Shown here: positions 40,296 through 52,336 of the stretch, in pieces | Layout: each line of letters begins with the position of its first letter | Position numbering within the stretch: position 1 is the first letter of the stretch | Assembly: GCA_038503035.1 (NCBI GenBank) | Contig: JAVSML010024346.1 | Location: forward strand, 310,001 to 374,000 | Source: Crocodylus rhombifer | Lineage: Eukaryota; Chordata; Crocodylia; Crocodylidae | Direction: 5' to 3' | DNA length: 64,000 nt | Position numbers and translations under genes: made by a program | Notes under the pieces: generated by a model | Databases searched by the model: none | What the model was told of the DNA's origin: nothing | What the model saw: the letters and a program-made list of their open reading frames with translations, nothing else

Positions 40296-41906
40296 CTATA
40301 TGGCCAGATCACCTTAGCTGTTCCCTCACAATTACAGTACTTACACTTAGCTTTTTGCTCACCGGGTGACTTCAATATTTAGGATTTTGTCCTGCCATCT
40401 TCTTTTCATTAGCCTTCTCGGACAACCTAGTGAAATGGTTCAACTTCTTGACAAGGGCTGTAGGCCGACTATGATTCACAGGCACAGAATAAGGTCGGGA
40501 TGACCACCACACAGACTTCCAACTCTCTTTGCAAAGTTATGCCTTCTCTGTCCCAAAGAAGTTCATGTAATCTTCACAGTCCAAGTTCGCTTTAGCAAAT
40601 CTGTTGTTCCCAGCAAATAACAGAAATCTGCACAATAGCAATAATGCATAAATGAGCAACTGGCTTGAAGTTTCCGTTTACGACGTGCCATCATGGAAAA
40701 CCAACCATCCCATGGATTGGCATGAGGGCTTAGATTTTTCATCCTTGGAAAGGGAGTGTTTGTACCATATATTCCTAAAGCAATGGATCCCAAAAGAAAC
40801 AAAAAATATGTGGAGGCTAAGGTATTTCTTTATATGGCTGGCAGAAAGCAGAGAGGTGGTATTCCTCCCTCCCTTCCTGCACTTCGTATGTGCAAATTTA
40901 AATTGCTTTTCTAACATCTACAGGATGTAATCTTCTTTCCTTGTTGTTACTAGGATTAGGGGAGAATGAAGGTAAAGCTATTTTTGATTAATATGGAAAT
41001 CAGAAATTACTTTCAAGAGAAAATTGGGGACTGTTCTTAATACTTCTTTATCTTCGGGGAATTAAAAATCTGAAGAGCAATAAGTGAGGGCTTGAAGCTC
41101 ACTAAGTCCTCCAAGCTGAGCAAAACGCACTAAGAAAAACTATTTTGATGGCAAGGTAAGCTGTACACAGTTACGAAAGGGTTCAACAGAACAGTTTTAA
41201 TTTCTACAAGCAGCAAAGGCTAATTTATTGAACGTGTGATAACGGATCTACAGAGAGGAAATATAAATTCCAAAGTTGAATGGCTGAATTTGTTTTCTGC
41301 TTCAACTTTTGCTTCTTGAAGGGCATGTTTTCTCGAGTGAGGAAGTCTAACGTGTGGAGCTGAAGGCCATGGTAGAATTCAACTACTTTTATTCACCTCA
41401 GCCAAAGGATCTCAGAGAAGGGAGGTTGAGCACATCTCATCTATTACTTAAGGGTAGATTTTCTAACCCGTATTCTTTGAAACGCTTTAAAACTTTGCGG
41501 ATCGTAGGTTGGAAAGGCAACATATAGAAGTAAAATTTCAGCCCAGGTTTGAGATCATATATCTACGTGCTTTAATTCTGACTGCCATTTCCAGTCCAGG
41601 AGTCAATGTGGGCACTTCCCAATTCTGGCAAACCTGTTGTGATGGAGACGGATGCAGATTGCAGCTCCACGAATTCATCTTCTAAATACAAGGCACCTCT
41701 TCTCAAACTTCATGTATAACATAGGCAAACGAGGAAGTGCATAGCAGACTGCCACAGATGCACAAAATAGCTTAGGTCTTAAATTAAGGCAAAAGCTTAG
41801 TACTGTAGCTTAATATTTATGGTCTCTCTCAAAACGCACTTCTGGAAGGACAAAAGGGATAACAGTTTTTCAGCATAAGATAGGACTAGGGTGGAGAAAC
41901 TCTCCC
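40296..41906. other. Intron, AT-rich, nothing recognised
   Basis: No gene or repeat is recognised. The part from 40930 to 41400 is AT-rich, without repeat signatures, and is a candidate for conserved non-coding sequence. Confidence 0.4.
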
Positions 41907-41914
41907 CCCTAAAT

Positions 41915-42194
41915 CAGTGGCTCTCAAACATTTTAGGCTCAATGCACCCCTCAGAAATTGCCAGCTTTTGGCTTTCACCTTTTAAAAAAAAAATTTCCAC
42001 TGCAGAAAAATACTAGAGTAATTTTTTGGTTGCAAAAAACTCAGAAAGTCCACAACAGGGCAGAAACCCTATTTGAAAACTCTGGGTTTGTCTTGTTTGT
42101 CGTGTAGATGTTTGCACACCTAACAGCATTAAGCTTGTGCGGCACCTCGCGGCACCCTTAAAGAAACTCACAGCACCCCAGTTGAGAATCGGTG
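41915..42194. mobile_element. hAT MITE with perfect TSD
   Basis: The 280-bp element starts CAGTGGCTCTCAAACATTTT and ends cccagttgagaatcggtg, the two CAGTGGTTCTCAA-type termini. Identical 8-mers CCCTAAAT flank it (41907-41914 and 42195-42202). Inside are caatgcacccctcagaaatt and gcggcacccttaaag, usual for this family. It is non-coding. Confidence 0.93.
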
Positions 42195-42202
42195 CCCTAA
42201 AT

Positions 42203-43990
42203 CAATGAGCACACAAGAGCTGAGAAATCACATAAAGTTGGGGCTTAAGGGGACACAAAACAGAAGGCAAAATCCTGGCTCCAGTGAAATCAGTGGAACA
42301 AGCCCCACTGACTGCAGCGGATCAAAGACTTCATCCAAAGCCTGAATTAGACTGTATCTGCAGTAAAGCATTTCTAGCCACGGGAGGGTGTGCAATAATG
42401 GTGGGCTGAAAATGGTAGTTCAGTGATAGGTCACTGTGTTTGCAAGTGGGTGGTGAAACCTGAAAATGGACTATACTTGTAGCCATTTTTTTTTTTTTTT
42501 GTATAAATACAGCATGCATAACCTGCAGAAAACAGCAGATGAAGGGGGTTGGGGGGAAAGGAAGCTTTCTGACAAGTTTAGCCTGAGCAATTTTAAACAC
42601 CTCTGTGTAGTTTTTTTTTTTCTGAAGCCATTTCATGATAGCTCTGTAGGCATAAGCTAAATAAAACAAAGCCTATATAAGGGGAATGATGGGACATATT
42701 GTATTTTCTTGCTTTATCAATGGAGGCATCAGATTAATGGAATTTTCAAATGGAATTTCAGTTCTTTTGTTAAGCCTAGAAACAAAGGCATTTACTATGT
42801 GTACTACAGAGAAGTAAAAAGGAGCCAGCTGTATTTTATCTTGAAACCCTTTATCTACTTTCAAGCTGATACAGGAATCAAATGGCTTTGAGTAAGGGCA
42901 GAAAGCCCTGAAGAACTGGCTGGGCCAAGCTGCAGTGCGTTAAAATGACAAGATGCGGGAGAGTAGGCTATTTAGTCCAAAGACACAAAGTGATTGGAGT
43001 GGGAGGCACAGAAAAGCTAGTGTTTTGCATTAAAAATTCATTTAGACATGAGAAATGTGGAAATGGCTCTTGCAAAGTCAAAGGTTCAACTGTATATGCT
43101 AGGAAAAAAGGCACTTACCCCGGCACTTTCTTGTTCAATGGTTACCCACTTGTGCAATGGTTATATATATTTATTCTGATGGGTTTTAGAAATGCCTTAT
43201 TCAAACAGGAGAGACTGTCTAAAACACCATTAAGAGGAAAAAGGGTTATGCTTTAAAAGCATAGCAGATTTTACCCCGTGCCATTCACACCCACGAGCAA
43301 CGTGAAGAGACTGACACACAGGGAGAGCCCTTATGAAAATTTAACATGATTCTTTTTGCCAGGTTTGAGTACCAAATCTATGCGTGTGTTTGCATCTCCA
43401 GAAGTTGCCTGGTGAGATGCATTTTTTTAGGCAAGGGAAATATTTTGTTTTTCATCATGCCCAGGCCTATACTGGCACGGCCTCCTCTAGGTGCTTTGCC
43501 CAATCCTTACCATCATTTCACAAAATAATATTTTCCCAACACAAATTCCAGTATTCTCTTTTATGCTGAGGGACGGGACACCTTTTCTCAGCAGTTAGGT
43601 ATGCTGACATGCCCTTCTGCTGTATCTTATAGCCTTCCCTGGCTAGAATATAAATAGCAAGGTGAGAAGAAGCTCAGAGATGCTGCCTCCATAGTCTATT
43701 AAAAAACGTAGCACAGGAAGTCAGTGAATCTTCTGTTTGCTCTCAACTCCTTGATAAAGTGAATCTCACCCACTCCCTGAGAAGGGCCAGGACATTTTGA
43801 AGGAAGGGAAACTAATTTGCTTTCCATATTACCAAGAGGCATGTCTCAGGGAAGCTACTCACGTCGTGCAGTTATTCATCTGTTGACTTCTCACAGAGCC
43901 TCAACTCAGCCCAAGGACTTCCGAGGCAGAAGGCAACGGGCAAGTTCCCAAGTTCCCGATGCGCTGACAAGTTCCCAGGACTTATGCAAT
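42203..43990. other. Intron, one weak repeat remnant
   Basis: Near 42260-42330, ctccagtgaaatcagtggaa and cactgactgcagcgg resemble an ancient sauropsid repeat ('cattgaagtcaatgg'). A poly-T run lies at 42487-42500. Nothing else is recognised. Confidence 0.4.
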
Positions 43991-43994
43991 GATG

Positions 43995-44400
43995 GCAACG
44001 AATGATCCAGGAATGGGGCAAGAGGGGGTGCAGCCCCCTCACTTTGGCTGCGCTGTGCATGTACGGTGAGCTCTGAGCCCACTGCCTGGTCAGCGTGGGC
44101 TGCGGCCAGAGCTCCATGGGAGCAGCGAGCTCTGAGCTCACCGATGAATATGGGTGATCAGGCTGGAGCCCTGCCTTTGTACTGCTCCAGAGCGCAGGGC
44201 CTGAATGCTGCTCCTTTTCATCCTCCCCTCCCCAAGCTGGACTCAGCAGCAGAGAGAAAGAGTGGATGAATGGTGACGGCTGTGGCAATGATGCTCACTG
44301 CCTGGGCTCCAGAGCTATGTGACAGGAAGGGCTCCAGCCAGGCCCCATGCTGAGACCTAACATGCAGCACAGCCAAAGGTGGTAGTGGTGGTGGTAGGGG
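43995..44400. mobile_element. Possible hAT-like GC-rich element
   Basis: The stretch opens gatccaggaatggggcaaga then gggggtgcagccccc, similar to other hAT-like starts ('ggatccaggaattggggtaagaggggtgcag'). The interior is GC-rich to about 44400, where a ggtggtagtggtggtggtag run appears. Neither terminus is exact. Confidence 0.35.
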
Positions 44401-45080
44401 GGTGACCACACTGCTATGCTCCTCAATCCTTCCCTGGTGATCAAATGTGTCTGGATGCATATTGCTCAGGACAGTAGCTCATGCTCAGGAGAGAGAGGAA
44501 ATCTTCAACAATTACCTTGGAAAAGAGGAACACCGGTTAGGACTGTCAGTGTTGTATTGAGATCCCTTGTTTGCCCAAATTCAGTTTTACCAGGGGCAGG
44601 CGACAATGAACAGACAGGGTCTGGACAGGCCCAGGAAAGTGAATGAGATAAGCAAACATGACAGGAGCAATTCTGCATGCCTTACCCAATGTTTTAGACC
44701 CAGAAATAGATTTCAAGTCCGAACTCATGTCCAGCCCTTCTGGGGTTACTGCTCAGGGCATGCCAAAGGGCAGCTGGTAAAGTCTCCACCTCTAGTTAGG
44801 CCAGGTCACTCTCCTCTAAGGAGATAGTGGCTGGTCTCACACTCAACTTGTTTTCAAGACTGCCTGGATCCTGGATCTTGTTCATATAATCACTGATGCA
44901 GTTGACATCTTCCTCACACTGCTGTGACATGAAGTCTTCCACACTATACACCCAGAACACCTTTCTAAGCCCCATTAAAGGCACACTTTCCAGCAAGACC
45001 CACAATAAGCAGTAAGAACAATGATGGATGAGTAAAAATCTACACTAAAATGCGACCTAGAGGCAAAAAGAATCAAAGCT
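44401..45080. other. Intron, nothing recognised
   Basis: No gene or repeat is recognised in this stretch. Confidence 0.4.
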
Positions 45081-45086
45081 CATACA

Positions 45087-45185
45087 AGAGGTGATATTAA
45101 ACCAACTAGATATTTGCAAACAAATTATTTTATTTATTTGCAAGGTTTCAGGAGCACACACCCTTCATCAGGCATAGAAGAGAGC
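45087..45185 (-). repeat. Interspersed repeat, tctaataaaagat family
   Basis: The reversed core agaggtgatattaaaccaac then tagatatttgcaaac is followed by gcaaggtttcaggagcacac and acccttcatcaggc. Forward copies of this family read 'cctgaagaagggtg...gcaaatatctagttggtctaataaaagatatcacctct'. Confidence 0.65.
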
Positions 45186-45189
45186 AGAG

Positions 45190-46315
45190 ATCGTAAAAGT
45201 TGTCCTAGGTAAAAATGAAAATTCAAATTTCACAGGAGAGCTGAAGGTGTGGTAAAGTCTCTTATCTGGAATAAATCATTTTGTCCAGGTTAAGTACAGA
45301 GAAAGGCTGAAATGGTCTTTTTACCTCAAAGTTGTCTAGTGGCAAGCAGGATGTAGAAGTATATTTCCTTCAGGTTATGATGTTTCATATTTCACAGAAG
45401 AGTGAAAGCTGGAAAGCCCTTCTGGGCAAGAATCTCTTTTGTGGTGAGGTATCTGTGTGTCTCTGTGCTCTGTGAGATGCAAATTCACTCCAACAATGGC
45501 CGGAGCCTGGTGTTAGCATATCAGGTGGTAAAATGCTTTCTTCTGGTAAAGATAATTTGATATGAAACCAAAAAACTCGACTTGACACCGAAAATAAAAA
45601 GCTCTTCCCTGCTGTGGTGGCATAGTAGGTGGTGCTACTATGCAGAGCCATCCGCCTCACTGTGCCAGGCCCAAAACCACATTTTGGGAGTCTCCCTTGG
45701 GGAGCCTACAGCTGGTTGGCCCATTTCTTGGAGAACAACTGCAAGCCTAGGGTAACGTTGCCACCACCCAGGCACTGGTCTCTAATAGGGCTCTGTGCAG
45801 CCTGGAGCACACAGACACTGTGAACCTTGGGGGTGCTTTGCCCACCATAATATTTCTGTGTGCCTCTTTCAGCCTGAAGCATCCCAAGATATTATCAGGT
45901 AGAACAGAGGGAACATAAAAAAGACAAACTGTTGGTCAAGCTGGGAGCGAAAGGCTTCCTCTCTTTCTACCCACAGTAGTGCAGCAAGGCACACTATAAC
46001 GCAATACCTTATCGATTAGAGGGGCAGGGAGGGGGCTAGAAAGAGAAAGTCAGAATACAGTTTGAGAAAACATAACCAATGTAAGTCTTTTACAGGTAAT
46101 TGGACACAGTAAGCTTTTAAGATGCGACTGGTCTAAACATAATTCCTAACTTCTGGAGAGTTATCAGGGTTTTACTTACAGAAAAATCACAGAGGCATAC
46201 TGCTTTTCGTGTTCCAAAATATGCCTGCTACCAGCAAGAGAGCACCCCCCTAGGAATTTATCTGGCCAGCTCACCTGGTTGACCAGCCTGAACCAAAAAG
46301 AAATCAAGGACAGGA
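45190..46315. other. Intron, nothing recognised
   Basis: No gene or clear repeat is recognised. Sequence just after 45185 may be a further part of the same repeat. Confidence 0.35.
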
Positions 46316-46317
46316 TT

Positions 46318-46380
46318 GGGGGGGGGGGGGGGGGGTGTCACCTCATCAGGCCCAAGTGAGGGGCAGAGAGAGAGAGAGAG
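46318..46380 (+). repeat. Poly-G tract and nearby (GA) run
   Basis: Eighteen uninterrupted G residues lie at 46318-46335. A (GA)n run follows near 46365-46380. This is simple sequence. The G tract could form a quadruplex, and its assembled length is also prone to sequencing error. Confidence 0.9.
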
Positions 46381-46444
46381 GGATTTCTTCACACCTCCTA
46401 CATCCTTTTTCAATGACTTCAGAAATCCACACCATCCTTTGCCT

Positions 46445-46766
46445 CCGAGCTGTCCAACTGGTAGTCCACAGGCTACATCTGCTGAACACTGGTCTGGGCA
46501 CTGCTCTTCCCCACTGCTCTAACTGCTGTTGCTGCTGCTGGAATTTCCAGGCTCCCTTTCCCTCCTTTGGCTTCCATTTCCTGTCCCCATCCTGGAATGG
46601 GGCAAGGCTGAGGGAGCCCACAGCTGGGGGGATCAGAGGGACCTGACACGGGTGTGAGGTTGCTGGCATGGTACAGCAGGTTTTCATGTGGTGCAGTGCT
46701 ACACTCATGGTACTGGCACAGTGCTGGGGTGGGGGCACCCAGGCACTCAGAAGTTGGACAGCCCTG
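46445..46766. mobile_element. hAT MITE, CAGGGCTGTC family, inside L2
   Basis: The right end reversed is CAGGGCTGTCCAACTTCTGA. The left end (ccgagctgtccaactggtag) is a decayed version of the same terminus. Internal order matches the better-preserved copy at 26767-27098. The flanks on both sides are L2, so it inserted into that L2, though the octamers beside it no longer agree. The left limit is an alignment-based estimate. Confidence 0.7.
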
Positions 46767-47310
46767 CTATATAGCATTGTAATCTGGGCACCATCTTCAG
46801 TTATGACCTCACTCTAGTTTCTTATATCCAAGCTATCTACAAGAATCTGTTTTGCTGATTTCTTGTGTGTGACATCCATCCAGGCAGAACTGGTAACAAT
46901 TTCTCTCTGACCTCAGCAAACAGCGCTGCCCTACTCACATCCATGTACAATGCTGCTGTAAGGAACACTTGACCTTGTCATGAAATCTTTCCAGCCCTCT
47001 TTTTCTATCGCATCAAGCATGAGCTACTTGTCTTCATTTCCAAGACTTCATGGCCTATTACTGCCATACCTATTAAGGCTCATTCAGCATTCAGAGGTCA
47101 ACTCTTGCCTCTGTTTATCTCAAGATGCCAGTCTTATATCATTTGGTCACTTGTTAGATGTTGCGACCTTCACGCTTTGTCCCATGCTGCCCTTCTCACC
47201 TGGGAGGTGTTCCCTGCATGGATCCACAAAGCTGCCTCATTAACTTCCTGAAAACTCTCCTCTTCTCAACACTTTGAAAAGCTGGACAATGGTTAGGCCA
47301 TTGATGTACT
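46767..47310 (+). mobile_element. L2-type LINE, C-terminal ORF2 part, sense
   Basis: The phrases gtaatctgggcaccatcttc, tggcctattactgccatacc and tcacctgggaggtgttccct, plus cttcctgaaaactctcctct, follow the L2 ORF2 C-terminus into its 3' UTR. The upstream continuation (near 46420-46444, ccacaccatccttt) is on the other side of the hAT element. Confidence 0.7.
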
Positions 47311-47324
47311 AAGACCAAGGGAAG

Positions 47325-48200
47325 ACTAAGATTATGTTTTCCCTTAACATTGAAAAAACAAAGGTGCTTCACCAGCCTGCTCCAGGCCAATCTGCTCTCC
47401 CAGCAAATAACCTTATTGATGGACAGGAGTTGAACAATGTTGAACACTTTGCATACTTAGGCAGCCATCTCTCAGAAAAGGCCAACATAAATGAAGAGAT
47501 CCAGTATAGGGTCCAATGTGCTAGCTCTTCCTTTAGAAGACTCAATCATCGTGTGTTCAATGATCATGACATCTGGACTTGAACACTCCTGCTATATAAA
47601 GCTGTGGTAGTCCCAACTCTTCTCTATGGCTGTAAAGCTTGGGTGACCTGCAGGGACCCCCTGAAAAGGCTGAAATGACATCATCAGTGCTACCTCCAGA
47701 AGATCCTAGGCATCAAGTAGGAGGATCGTCACATAAATGCCAGCGGCCTCACCAATGCTAACGCCACTAGCACGGAAGCGTTGATTATTCAACATCAGCT
47801 GCCCTGGATGGGGCATCGTGTGCACGTGCCTGATGTACATTTACTGAAACAACTGTGGTACTCCCAACTCAGCCAAGGCCAAAGGACATGTGGGGGCCAG
47901 AGGAAATGCTTTAAGGACACCCTCAAGGTGAAGATTAAGAAGTGTGCCACTGACATCACAAATTGGGGAAAACTAGCACGGGACAGGGCTACATGGTGAT
48001 GCCTCGTGAGAAAAGGTACATCTTACTTTGAGGAAAAACGTCTTTCCCTGGAGGCAGAAAAACAGAAGGAAAGAAAACAAGACCGAGAAATCTGTGGTCC
48101 GACCCTCCCTTTAACCACCACCTGTGGCATTTGCCACTGAGTCTGTGGTCTCAGCCTTCTTAGCCATCAACGGACTCATTTACAACCCTTTACCTGACCT
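47325..48200 (+). pseudogene. Unclassified LINE ORF, reverse transcriptase C-terminus
   Basis: One forward frame runs from 47334 past 48150 and reads through at least five stop codons while keeping protein-like order: NIEKTKVLHQP, then FAYLGSHLSEKANINEEIQ, then VPTLLYGCKAW, QLPWMGHRVHVPD, and a Lys-rich KCFKDTLKVKIKKCATDI with NWGKLARDRATW. It ends in a C-x2-C then SHQRTH zinc-finger-like tail. This is the thumb and post-transcriptase region of a non-LTR element whose clade I cannot name with confidence. Two 60-80-codon open pieces within it (47334-47582, 47781-47999) are not separate genes. Confidence 0.8.
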
Positions 48201-48509
48201 GTGGGAGTGATCATCCTCAGCCGTGAGGGATCGCTGCTGCTACTGCCAAAGATCATAACCAATATCAGCTCTCCGCTTCTTTGTACTCTTCCTCTGTCTA
48301 TATCCATCTGTTGTCTTGTGCCATATATTTGGTTTGTTACTTCCTTGAGGCAACATGACAACTATTACAGGTTGTGTGTACTCTCTCTTATTTTCACTGT
48401 TGAATTCGCTTCTTGAAAAGGCAGAACTACAGCATCAGCCTCCTACTGTAGAAGGGAGATAAACAGAAGAGGTCCGTTGCTTTGCTGCAATTCATGTCCC
48501 TCTACCAAG

Positions 48510-49221
48510 AGTTCAAGTTTACAAATTGCAATGAAATGCAGTAAGAACTGGTACAAAGCACTACACTTCGGACAGAATCAAAGGTACAAGCACAAACTGA
48601 GGACCGATGGCAAAGATGCAGTACTGCAGAAAAGGACCTGGGAGTTAAGAGTGGACCACACAATGCATCTGGACCAACAGCATAGCATGGCTGTAAAGAA
48701 AAAGGCCTATTAATGAATCCCAGTATGCTGCGGGAGTATAGCACACAAGTCACAGGAAGCGATTCTTCCACTCTATTCAGGACTGTGGCCAGCTTTGGGC
48801 CCTGTACTTGAAAACAGATGGAGAAATATAAAAGAGGCCGGAACAGAACAACAAGAATGATTAGAGGGCTAGAGAACATGATATATGATGAAACCTTGGA
48901 AGAACCATGGATTACTTGGTATGAAAAAGAGAAGGTGGGGAGGGATATAATAAAGGTTTGTTATAAAGTGTATGGTGATTGATTATCCCTATCACATGTC
49001 CATGAGGGACAGGACAAGTCATCACAGGCTGAAATTGCAACGTGGGAGATTTAGGTAAGAGATTAGAAAGAAACTTCTAATTTGGAAAGTGGTGGAGCAC
49101 TGGAACAGCTTCCCTAGAGCAGCTCTGACACTGGAAGTTTTTAAATACAAGTCAGCCAAACACTTGGCTGGGCTGGTTCAAGCAGAGATGTTCCTGCCTT
49201 GAGTAGAGGTTTGGACTAGAT
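48510..49221 (+). mobile_element. CR1-clade LINE 3' region, sense
   Basis: Forward phrases in order: gaaaaggacctgggagttaa, ggaccacacaatgcat, gactgtggccagctttgggc, gaatgattagagggctagag, gggacaggacaagtcatcac, gtggagcactggaacagctt and ggtttggactagat. This is the ORF2 C-terminus and the start of the 3' UTR. It stops where a hAT-type terminus begins at 49222. Confidence 0.88.
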
Positions 49222-49305
49222 CAGTGGTTCTCAAATGTTGTTTGGCTGTGCACTTCCTTACATGCAAAATATTGCTGCTCGTACCCTGTACATTTGACAC
49301 TTCTC
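49222..49305. mobile_element. hAT-type element, left end
   Basis: The segment starts CAGTGGTTCTCAAATGTTGT and then has gtgcacttccttacatgc. It begins directly after gactagat of the CR1, so it seems to have inserted there. No right end is seen. An antisense CR1 fragment follows instead. Confidence 0.55.
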
Positions 49306-49368
49306 TGCCAGCGAACGAGAAGGCGCTTCCCTAATGCCTAAATTAAATCTCCCTTATTGCAACTGCCG
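49306..49368 (-). mobile_element. CR1 fragment, antisense
   Basis: The phrases cgaacgagaaggcgcttccc and aattaaatctcccttattgc match the reversed CR1 at 51790-51840 and the one at 52480. Confidence 0.65.
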
Positions 49369-51480
49369 TTTCAAGGTTGCCAGCCCAATGAACTGTACAG
49401 TACATTGTGAGCCTTTTGGCTTTGGACTGAGATCATGCATAGTTTGTACTATAGAGAAGCAGGTACAAAAGTAGTGCTTAAAAGTGTGTTTTTGGAGTAC
49501 CTGTGCTAAAACTTGCAGTAGTCGGGGTTGGGGCCAGAGTTGGACCCACATCGGTTCTCTGCTCTCCTCGCTCTGCCGCTTCCAACCCCTCGCCGTCACA
49601 CGCACCTCACTTCCACATTGTGCTTGGGGTGCATGCCTGGCTACCAGTACATGCAAATGGCCTTCATTACCCATTTGCAAATGCAACAGATAGTGCTGCT
49701 TGTGTAATGGAAACGTAGTCCTTCTCTGTTTTCCCACAAAGCTCTCCTTCCTCGTGAATGTAAATGCTTGAACCCACCATTGTGAAGGTTAACAACAGTG
49801 GCAAGGCTGCTCTGCTCATCCAGAACCAAACAGAGAGCCAGCTTTTTATTTATTTTATTTTACGTTAAAATTGCAAAGAGCTGCATCAGTACAAGAACAC
49901 TCCCGTGGAGGAGGCGAGTGCTACGTAGATGGATAAACCCGCAGCAGAGGGAAGTTGGGTGAACTGCACAAAGTCACCATAAGTCACGGGTAGAGGCATA
50001 ACTAGACCATGCGAGTCATATGCACAGGCGCTCACTTGCTCCCAGCACCCGAAAACGCTCCCTAACCAAGCCTTTTTCCACCTCTACCAAAACACTTGCT
50101 CATTTTCCCAGTTCTTTTGCTGTTCTTTTAAAACGTTGCAAAAAAATATGGCAAAATTTGTTTTAATAATAATCAACTCTGTGTTAATGGCATCCAGGAG
50201 GAAACCTACTTCGGATCCATCTGTTTGTAAGAAAATATGGTACTGAATATTTGCTGATGCCTGGGAGGAAGGAGCAGGCTGAGGGCAACGCGTGCAAGAA
50301 ATGTAGGTCAGGCAATACACATTTGCTGTAAAGGACAAGAGCTCTGCAGTTTTTATTACCTTCTGCAAGTGCTACCAAATATCAGAGGCATCCTTCTTAT
50401 CTGATTCAAATCCCACATGAGTAATCCATGATTAAATTTAGTGGGTGTGAAATTTCATTAGGTCGTTCAATTTTAAGCAGATTGGATAATGAAGTTCTGT
50501 CGTCCTTCAGAATTAAGAAAAAAATTAATACTGTAATTTTTATCTCACTTCCAGCCTTCTACCATCTGTGAGATTATTCTCATTCATGTAATACATCAGT
50601 GTCTTACAGCTTGGTCTTTGAGGCATTTATAAAGCACGTGACCTTATCAATCAAGGGAGGTTAACTGCTTGTAAATGTTGATAGATAGAGAATAGCATGG
50701 CTGAACCTTTTGACTGTTTTGTCAGAAAGCTAAAATCAAGTAGACTTAACTTGAAATCTGTTTAGCCCAAACAAAGATAAGAAATGCAGGCTGTTTTGAT
50801 GTGAAGGAAGATAACAGTGTGACTTCATATTAGGAAATATCAGGAGAGGCGCATTGTTAAAAAAACGTAATTTTTCAGTAAAAAAAAAACTTTGGATTAA
50901 TCTAAAGATAGCACACAAGATCACATTTCAGTTGGTATGGGAAGAATTTTAATAGGTAGCAGATGCCACATTAAGTCTTAATTTGCCACTCCAAAGACCC
51001 AGACAATTCAAAGGGAACCTGCCAGATTGCTTCATAGTGCAATGATTTTGCTGAAATGAAATATAAGCCGCCCTCCCTCCACCCCCCCTCACCCCCACTT
51101 CACCTCCCATGGTTAAAATTCATTTTTGGTGGGGGGAAATACCTAATGAAATCACACTTTATAAAAACGGGAGTGCTGGCATGATTTATAAGACCACTGG
51201 TGCAACAATAGGATGTTGGCTGGGTTTCTCGGGCTTGCATAAGTTGGCATTCAGATGCGTTACCGTACATTGCCTTGGAATGAATGATCTAGATTATTTA
51301 ACACCGCTTGTTTTCCGCAGCAGGCAAGGTTATGCAGCTTACATTGCAAAACAAATGGAAAGCGTCCATGTGCAATGAAGGAAGAGTACAATAGAGAAGG
51401 AACTAAATGCAAGCCATGCTACATCCTGCTAAGTGTCCCCAGCCAACAGTTGTATCCATTACAGTACATAATGACTAATA
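49369..51480. other. Intron; AT-rich, candidate conserved parts
   Basis: No gene is recognised. A possible hAT-like start (gtagaggcataactaga) lies near 49989. The part from 50380 to 51050 is AT-rich without repeat signature. A C-rich run lies at 51070-51105. The 89-codon frame at 51109-51378 has no domain. Confidence 0.4.
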
Positions 51481-51489
51481 TTCAATTTT

Positions 51490-51545
51490 TATTTTTTTTT
51501 GCAAAAATCTAATTGGTCTAATAAAAGATATCACCTCTACCAAGA
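51490..51545 (+). repeat. Interspersed repeat, tctaataaaagat family
   Basis: A T-rich run and gcaaaaatct are followed by aattggtctaataaaagata then tcacctctac. This is the best-preserved core of the family in this window. Confidence 0.65.
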
Positions 51546-51609
51546 CTTCTAATTCCTTTTGCCTCAAGACCCATATGGCTACAACCTGGATACCCAACTA
51601 GACAACCAT

Positions 51610-52336
51610 GGAAAACACAGATGGAAGTGATTTCAGGAGGCCGTCTAGTCCAATCCTCTATTCAAGGTAGGATCATTCCCACCTGAACCAGCCTAGACAA
51701 ATGCTTGCCTAACCTAGGTTTCACAGCTTCCATTGATGGCTATCCCACAGCCTCCCTAGGAAACTGTTCCAGGACTGAACCACTCTCCAAACGAGAAGGC
51801 ACTTCCTAACGCCTACATTAAATCTCCCTTGTTGCAACTGAAGCTCATGGTTTCTTGTTCTGGTGCCTGAGGACACAGGAAATAACTGATTGCCCTTCTC
51901 TTTGTAACAGTCCTTTTCCTGCTTGAAGACTGGTATCAAATCTGCCTTCTGCTTGACTTCAGACTAACTCAGTTATTTGCCATTGATCAAATCCTGCCAT
52001 CATTCTTCTCTTCTCTAGCGAGCGCTCCAGGTGAGGTCTCGCCAGGGCCAAAGAAAACAGAAGAATCATTTTCTGTGAGTTGCATATACTGCTCCTGTTA
52101 ACAGATCCCGGCACCTGACAGGCTTTGTTTGCAACCACAGGCCGCTGATTTTCAGCCAGCTTGCGATCCGCTACAACTGGGGTTCCTGTCCACGATACTG
52201 CCGACCAGCCAGCTGTTCTCCATTTCGTATTTGTGCATTTGTTTCATTTCCCTCCCTTCCACCCTGTGTTGCACTTTGCATACATCTTTATTGAATGTCA
52301 TCATACTTATTTTAGACCATCTTTCCAATTTATCCA
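51610..52336 (-). mobile_element. CR1 LINE, antisense
   Basis: The phrases gatttcaggaggccgtctag, gaaactgttccaggactgaa, aaatctcccttgttgcaact and gctccaggtgaggtctcgcc follow the reversed CR1 3' region up into ORF2. It ends at 52336, where an antisense copy of the tctaataaaagat repeat begins. Confidence 0.85.

Noticed and set aside
46346..46777. 143-codon minus-strand frame with a Gln run
   Set aside because: It crosses the hAT MITE, an L2 edge and the GA run. The glutamines come from a gctgctgctg run in the element.
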